From positions 927,810 to 991,809 of the forward strand of contig NZ_KK073876.1 in the NCBI RefSeq assembly GCF_000585415.1: DNA of 64,000 nucleotides, in the 5' to 3' direction. The stretch comes from Sphingomonas jaspsi DSM 18422. Lineage in GTDB: Bacteria; Pseudomonadota; Alphaproteobacteria; Sphingomonadales; Sphingomonadaceae. Each line of letters starts with the position of its first letter. Position 1 is the stretch's first letter. Shown piece by piece: positions 59,349 through 64,000 of the stretch. A program made the position numbers and the translations under genes. The notes beneath the pieces are model-generated. The model ran no database searches and was not told where the DNA came from. It saw only the letters and a program-made list of their open reading frames with translations.

Positions 59349-61349
59349 ATGACGACGATGCGTTTCCTCCGGCAATTGCTGCTGATGCTGGCGATGTTCG
59401 CGCCATCGATCGCGCTCGCCCAGCTCCCCCGCCAGAATGCGATTCAGCCCGAACTGGTGCTGGAGGCCCGCGGCGTCCCGGGCGGCGAGGCCGAACTGGC
59501 GATCCTGATGCATACCACGCCGGGCTGGCACGGCTATTGGCTGAACCCCGGCGATGCCGGCCTGCCGATGAGTGTCGAGTGGACGCTGCCCAAGGGCTGG
59601 AGCGTCGGCGAGCTGCGCTATCCCGTGCCAGGGCGGCTGCTGGTCGCGGGCATCGAAAATTATGTCTACGAAAAGGACTATGCGGTCCTGACGCGCCTCA
59701 ACATCCCGGCTGGCACGACGGGTAGCCAGATGGTTTCGGCCAAGCTGCGTTACCTGGCCTGCACCGACCGCGTCTGCGTGCCGGAGCAGGCCGATGTGTC
59801 GCTGAGCGTGCCGACCGGCGGGATGGTCACCCCGGACAGTCGCTTCAACGAATGGCGGCGGGCCCTGCCGCGGCCGTTGGCAAGCGAAGCGCATTTCCGG
59901 AAGAAGGGCGACCGCATCGAGATTGCGGTGCCGCTGCCGGCCAGCGTCACCATCGGCCAGCCCTATTTCTTCCCGTCGACCGACGGTCCGATCGATTATG
60001 GTGCCGAGCAGCAATATCGCCGCGACGGCGACCTGCTGATCGCCAGCCTGAAACAGCGCAAGGGCGATCCGGCCGAGCTGAAGGGCGTGCTGGCGCTGGG
60101 CGATGGCCGCGGCCTCGACATCCACGCCGTGCCCGGGCCGGTGCCGGACGGCGGCAGCGCGGTCGGGGCGATCGACGGAAATGCCATTTTCTACGCCATT
60201 CTCGGCGCGCTGGTCGGCGGGATGCTGCTCAACCTGATGCCGTGCGTCTTCCCGATCCTTGCCCTGAAGGCGTTGCACCTGGCGCGCTCTGGCGGTGACG
60301 AGGCCGCGGCGCGCAAGGATGCGCTGGCCTATGCGGCGGGTGCGGTGGTCGGGACCGGCCTGCTCGGTGCGTTGCTGCTGGCGATCCGCGCCGGGGGCAG
60401 CGCGGCGGGCTGGGCGTTCCAGCTGCAGGACCCGCGCACCATCATCGTCCTGCTGCTTCTGGCGGTCGCGATCACGCTCAACCTGCTGAGGGTCTACGAA
60501 CTGCCGGTGATGGCGGGCGAGGCCAATCCGCGCGGCAGCTTCGGCACCGGTGCGCTTGCCGCCTTCGTCGCGACGCCGTGCGCCGGACCGTTCCTGGGCG
60601 CGGCGCTGGGGACGGCGTTGCTGCTGCCCGCCGCAGGCTCGGTGCTGGTGTTCGCGGCGCTCGGGCTTGGCATTGCACTTCCCTTCGTCGCGGTGGCCTT
60701 TGTCCCGCCATTGCGGAACCGCCTGCCCAGCCCGGGCGCGTGGATGGCGCGGCTGCAGCGGTTCCTGGCGATCCCGATGGCCGCGACCGCTGCGGGATGC
60801 TTGTGGCTGCTGTATCGGCTGGGCGGGGTTCCGGCGGCGGCGGCAGGGGTGGGCGCGGTCGTGCTGCTGGGCGTCCTGCTGTGGTGGTACGGTCGTCGCC
60901 AGCATGGCGAGGCCGGCGGCTGGCTGGTGGTGGCGGCAACGCTGGCGCTGGCGGGCACCGCCGCCGCGCTCGTTCCGCAGGCGCAGCGCGGCGAGGCGCA
61001 GGTACCGCTGGGCGCAACCGCCTGGTCGGACGATGCCCTGTCGAAGGCCCGCGCGTCGGGCAAGCCGGTCTTCCTCTACTTCACCGCCGACTGGTGCCTG
61101 AGTTGCAAGGCCAATGAGGCGGCGGCGATTGAGCGCGAAGCTACGCGCGAGGCGTTCGACAAGGCCGGGGTGATCGTGATGGTCGGGGACTGGACCAATG
61201 GCGATCCTGCCATCACCCGCTTCCTCGAAACCCGGGGTCGGGCCGGGGTGCCGCTGTACCTGTGGTACGAGCCGGGCAAGGAGCCCGAGGAATTGCCCCA
61301 GATCCTCACCCCCTCGATGCTGGCGACGCGGGCTGAGCGCGCCCGCTAA
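59349..61349 (+). CDS. DsbD/ScsB-family membrane disulfide reductase
   Basis: The 666 residues have a signal peptide (LRQLLLMLAMFAPSIALA), a periplasmic N-terminal domain with the Cys pair in YLACTDRVCVPEQ, about eight membrane helices (about 275-540) with the Cys motifs LMPCVFPIL and ATPCAGPFLG, and a C-terminal thioredoxin domain with FTADWCLSCKAN. Electrons flow from cytoplasmic thioredoxin through the membrane Cys pair to periplasmic proteins. The large N-terminal domain resembles ScsB more than classical DsbD. It begins 42 bases after the dehydratase gene. Confidence 0.9.
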   Translation: MTTMRFLRQLLLMLAMFAPSIALAQLPRQNAIQPELVLEARGVPGGEAELAILMHTTPGWHGYWLNPGDAGLPMSVEWTLPKGWSVGELRYPVPGRLLVAGIENYVYEKDYAVLTRLNIPAGTTGSQMVSAKLRYLACTDRVCVPEQADVSLSVPTGGMVTPDSRFNEWRRALPRPLASEAHFRKKGDRIEIAVPLPASVTIGQPYFFPSTDGPIDYGAEQQYRRDGDLLIASLKQRKGDPAELKGVLALGDGRGLDIHAVPGPVPDGGSAVGAIDGNAIFYAILGALVGGMLLNLMPCVFPILALKALHLARSGGDEAAARKDALAYAAGAVVGTGLLGALLLAIRAGGSAAGWAFQLQDPRTIIVLLLLAVAITLNLLRVYELPVMAGEANPRGSFGTGALAAFVATPCAGPFLGAALGTALLLPAAGSVLVFAALGLGIALPFVAVAFVPPLRNRLPSPGAWMARLQRFLAIPMAATAAGCLWLLYRLGGVPAAAAGVGAVVLLGVLLWWYGRRQHGEAGGWLVVAATLALAGTAAALVPQAQRGEAQVPLGATAWSDDALSKARASGKPVFLYFTADWCLSCKANEAAAIEREATREAFDKAGVIVMVGDWTNGDPAITRFLETRGRAGVPLYLWYEPGKEPEELPQILTPSMLATRAERAR

Positions 61350-61352
61350 GCC

Positions 61353-62984
61353 CTATTCCGCTCCCCAGGCTTTTTCCCCGCCGACCCAGGTTTCGAGTAC
61401 CTTGGTTGCGGCGAGCGACTGCGGGTCGACCTTTGTCGGATCGCGGTCGACGACGATGAAGTCGGCTTGGCAACCGACGTCGAGGCAGCCCAGCGTCCGC
61501 TCCGCGAAGCCCGCATAGGCCGCACCGCGGGTGAAGCCGTGGAGCGCGCGGCCGAGGCTGACCTTTTCCTGCGGGCGCCATCCGCCGGGCGGCCGTCCGG
61601 CGGGGTCCTGCCGGCTGATCGCGGCGCTGAGGCCGGGGAAGGGGTTGGGGCTTTCGACCGGGAAGTCGCTGCCGAAGGCCAGCGGGATTCCGAGCCGTTC
61701 GACCGTGTGCCACGCATAGGCGCCGCCCAGCCGCTTCTGCCCGAGCCGAGCTTCGGCCATCATCATGTCGCTGGTCTGGTGGGTGGGCTGCATCGACGCG
61801 ATGATGCCGGCCGGTTTGAGGCGACGGATGTCGGCCGGGTCGACGATCTGGAAATGCTCGATCCGGCCGCGGCGCCTGGCGCCGAACTCAGTGGCGATCG
61901 CTTCGTAGGTCGAGATGACCTGCGCATTGGCCTTGTCGCCGATGGCGTGGATGGCGAGCTGGCCACCAGCAGCGCTGACCTCACGCGCGTCGGCAAGCAT
62001 CTGCGCATCGGTGTAGAAATGCAGGCCGCTGGTGTCCGGCTTGTCGTGGTAGGGCGCTTTCAGCCACGCGCCGCGCGAGCCCAGCGCGCCGTCGGCGTAG
62101 AGCTTGGTTCCGACCAGCCGCAGTCGTTCGCCATACATCCAGCCCGTCGCCTTGCCCCCGTTGATGCCCCGCCAGCCGGGCAGCGCGCTGGCGTAGCTGA
62201 AGATGCGGACCTTCAGCCCGCCCTTTTCGCCGAGGCGGCGGAAGGTCGCCCAATCGTCCATCGTCGAGCCCATGTCGGCAGCACCGACCAACCCGACGCG
62301 CAGCATCAGTTTCTGCGCTTCGGCCAGCGCGCGGTCGCGGGTCGCTTCGTCGGGCTGAGGCACCTTGTCGGCGATCAGCGCGGTGGCGGCGTCGACGAAC
62401 AGGCCGTTCTCGATCCGTCCGCCTGCCGGGGCTGCGGTGGCGGCGGTGACGCCCGCCGCGCGCATCGCCGCGCTGTTGGCGACGACGGCGTGACCGTCGA
62501 CCCGCTCCAGCATCACCGGCCGGTCGCCGACCACCGCGTCGAGGTCGGCGGCGGTCGGGAAGGCCTTCGTCGGCCACAATTCCTGGTTCCAGCCGCGACC
62601 AAGGATCCAGCCGGTGCCGGGATTAGCGTCGGCATAGGCCTTGAGCCGCGCCTTCAGGTCGTCGAGCGACGTCGTGCCGACGAGGTCGAGCTGGATCGCC
62701 GAAAAGCCGAGCCCCATGACATGGCCATGGGCGTCGATCAGGCCCGGCAGAACGGTCCTGCCGCCCGCATCGACCACCTTCGTATCGCCGCCCAGCTTCA
62801 GCATTTCGCCATGAAGCAGGCGCTTCACCTTGCCGTCGTCGCCGACCAGAATGCCGGTGAACCGTTCGAGCTTGCCCTTTGCATCGACCGTTACGCCGTT
62901 GGCATTGGTCACCAGCGTATCGGCAAGGGCCGGGGTGGCGGCGGTGGCAAGGAGGGCGGCGAGGGCGAGGCGCATCTTTGTCAT
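61353..62984 (-). CDS. Secreted amidohydrolase (YtcJ-like)
   Basis: The protein has 543 residues from ATG 62984 (62996 and 62975 are alternatives; no start has a strong ribosome site). A signal peptide (TKMRLALAALLATAATPALA) precedes the amidohydrolase fold: LPGLIDAHGHVMG with the HxH metal ligands, AIHAIGDKAN, RIEHFQIVD, LAFGSDFPVESPNPF, and a C-terminal DFIVVDRDP. YtcJ-like enzymes act on amide or formamide bonds of unknown substrates. The open frame extends to 63971, but that part is antisense to the next gene. Confidence 0.85.
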   Translation of the reverse strand: MTKMRLALAALLATAATPALADTLVTNANGVTVDAKGKLERFTGILVGDDGKVKRLLHGEMLKLGGDTKVVDAGGRTVLPGLIDAHGHVMGLGFSAIQLDLVGTTSLDDLKARLKAYADANPGTGWILGRGWNQELWPTKAFPTAADLDAVVGDRPVMLERVDGHAVVANSAAMRAAGVTAATAAPAGGRIENGLFVDAATALIADKVPQPDEATRDRALAEAQKLMLRVGLVGAADMGSTMDDWATFRRLGEKGGLKVRIFSYASALPGWRGINGGKATGWMYGERLRLVGTKLYADGALGSRGAWLKAPYHDKPDTSGLHFYTDAQMLADAREVSAAGGQLAIHAIGDKANAQVISTYEAIATEFGARRRGRIEHFQIVDPADIRRLKPAGIIASMQPTHQTSDMMMAEARLGQKRLGGAYAWHTVERLGIPLAFGSDFPVESPNPFPGLSAAISRQDPAGRPPGGWRPQEKVSLGRALHGFTRGAAYAGFAERTLGCLDVGCQADFIVVDRDPTKVDPQSLAATKVLETWVGGEKAWGAE

Positions 62985-63038
62985 GCGGCCCGGCATAGCA
63001 TTGTTTGGACCGCGCGGAAGAGCTAGGCCCTCAAGCCC

Positions 63039-64000
63039 ATGAGCATCACGCGTCCCACCGTCGACGACATCCGCGCCGCCGCCAAGGCGATCGAAGGCGC
63101 CGTCATCCGCACCCCGATCCACCATTGTCGCACGCTGTCCGAGATCATCGGCACCGACCTTTGGCTGAAGTTCGAGAATTTGCAGTTCACCGCCGCCTAC
63201 AAGGAACGCGGCGCGCTCAACAAATTGCTGCAGCTTAGCGCGGAAGAACGGGCCCGCGGCGTGGTCGCGGCGTCGGCAGGAAACCATGCGCAGGCGGTCG
63301 CCTATCACGGCCGGCGGCTCGGCATCCCGGTGACCATCGTCATGCCGGAATCGACGCCGACCATCAAAGTGACCCAGACGGAAGGGCATGGCGCGACCGT
63401 GGTGCTGTTCGGCGAGCGCTTCGACGACGCCTACGCCCACGCCCGCGAGCTTGAGCGGGAGAAGGGTTATGTCTTCGTCCATCCGTTCGACGACCCTGCG
63501 ATCGCGGCCGGGGCGGGGACGATCGGGCTGGAAATGCTGGAGGAGGTGCCCGAGCTTGACGTGCTGGTCGTCCCGATCGGCGGCGGCGGCCTGATCAGCG
63601 GCATCGCGACCGCGGCCAAGGCGATCAAGCCCGACATCGAAATCGTCGGGATCGAGGCCGAGCTCTACCCGTCGATGAAGAATGTCGTCGAAGGCGGGCA
63701 CGGCAAGATCGGTGGCGACACGCTGGCCGAAGGCATCGCGGTCAAGGAACCGGGGATGATGACCCGCGCGATCATCGCCGACCTCGTCGATCGCATCGAC
63801 CTGGTCAGCGAAAAGGACATCGAACATGCCGTCGCGCTGCTGGTCGGCATCGAAAAAACGGTGGTCGAGGGGGCAGGGGCGGCGGGCGTCGCGGCGCTGC
63901 TCGCCAATCCGGAACGCTACAAGGGCAAGAAGGTCGGCACCATCCTGTGCGGCGGCAATATCGACACGCACCTGCTGGCCAATGTGCTAGTGCGCGAACT
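63039..64000 (+). CDS. ilvA: Threonine ammonia-lyase (cut by window edge)
   Basis: Threonine ammonia-lyase makes 2-oxobutanoate for isoleucine, or for catabolism, with PLP. From ATG 63039 the first 320 residues are in the window, and the frame is open at the right edge. PLP-binding Lys55 is in FTAAYKERGALNKL; also ASAGNHAQAVAYH, the glycine loop VPIGGGGLISGIA, and VVEGAGAAGVAALL. Whether an ACT domain follows, which separates biosynthetic from catabolic forms, cannot be seen. It is divergent from the amidohydrolase. Confidence 0.93.
   Translation, partial: MSITRPTVDDIRAAAKAIEGAVIRTPIHHCRTLSEIIGTDLWLKFENLQFTAAYKERGALNKLLQLSAEERARGVVAASAGNHAQAVAYHGRRLGIPVTIVMPESTPTIKVTQTEGHGATVVLFGERFDDAYAHARELEREKGYVFVHPFDDPAIAAGAGTIGLEMLEEVPELDVLVVPIGGGGLISGIATAAKAIKPDIEIVGIEAELYPSMKNVVEGGHGKIGGDTLAEGIAVKEPGMMTRAIIADLVDRIDLVSEKDIEHAVALLVGIEKTVVEGAGAAGVAALLANPERYKGKKVGTILCGGNIDTHLLANVLVRE

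Noticed and set aside
62985..63971. Upstream extension of the amidohydrolase frame
   Set aside because: It is antisense to the threonine ammonia-lyase; the signal peptide begins at the ATG near 62984, which marks the real start.

Overview
The window is a dense, GC-rich stretch of chromosome from an alphaproteobacterium, most likely a sphingomonad (Sphingomonadales). This rests on four things: a complete PhyR-NepR-EcfG general stress response locus with a PhyP-like partner; the argS-SPOR-nagZ-scpA-scpB-tatABC gene order; a dcw cluster ending at ftsZ; and a GANTC-rich ftsZ upstream region of the kind linked to CcrM. Almost every gene is core metabolism or cell biology. I saw no insertion sequence, prophage, CRISPR array, rRNA or tRNA. 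Both edge genes are cut: mraY on the left and a threonine ammonia-lyase on the right.

Layout. 1-11.1 kb: the peptidoglycan and division cluster mraY-murD-ftsW-murG-murC-murB-ddl-ftsQ-ftsA-ftsZ, mostly joined by 1-4 base stop/start overlaps. 11.2-16.2 kb: a TPR/SPOR protein, a dGTPase-like HD protein, an NAD(P)-binding protein, an M15-type peptidase, and an orphan lipoprotein of less typical composition. 16.4-22.8 kb: argS, a SPOR protein, nagZ, scpA, scpB, tatA, tatB, tatC. 22.9-26.6 kb: the general stress response locus (phyP-like and nepR on the minus strand, phyR and ecfG on the plus strand, then a 44-codon NepR-like ORF convergent with ecfG). 26.7-31 kb: glnE, bcp and a TagF-like transferase. 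31-43 kb: TCA-cycle genes sdhB, mdh, sucD, sucA, sucB and lpdA, mixed with a thioesterase, zapE, an M20 peptidase and an RcnB-like protein. 43-51 kb: a PepSY protein, sppA, a MATE exporter, groES-groEL with a CIRCE operator, a PspA-like gene split by an in-frame amber codon, and two small lipoproteins. 51-56.8 kb: a methionine operon (ArsR/methyltransferase regulator, metF, and metH split into two genes with a small unknown ORF between the halves). 56.8-59.3 kb: an aromatic locus. 59.3-64 kb: a DsbD/ScsB-type protein, an amidohydrolase, and the threonine ammonia-lyase.

The least conventional parts are these. (1) The aromatic locus has one ORF joining an AroQ chorismate mutase, a middle domain and a compact class II DAHP synthase. 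It is followed by a prephenate dehydratase without an ACT domain, and preceded by a 25-codon, Phe-containing leader ORF that ends inside a terminator-like hairpin. (2) The stress locus has a kinase with a degenerate ATP-binding domain, two candidate EcfG promoters facing apart, and the NepR-like micro-ORF. (3) The methionine operon has a perfect 24-bp interrupted palindrome at its 5' end and an unknown 88-residue ORF coupled at both ends to the two metH halves. All function calls come from reading motifs and gene order by eye; no database search was run.
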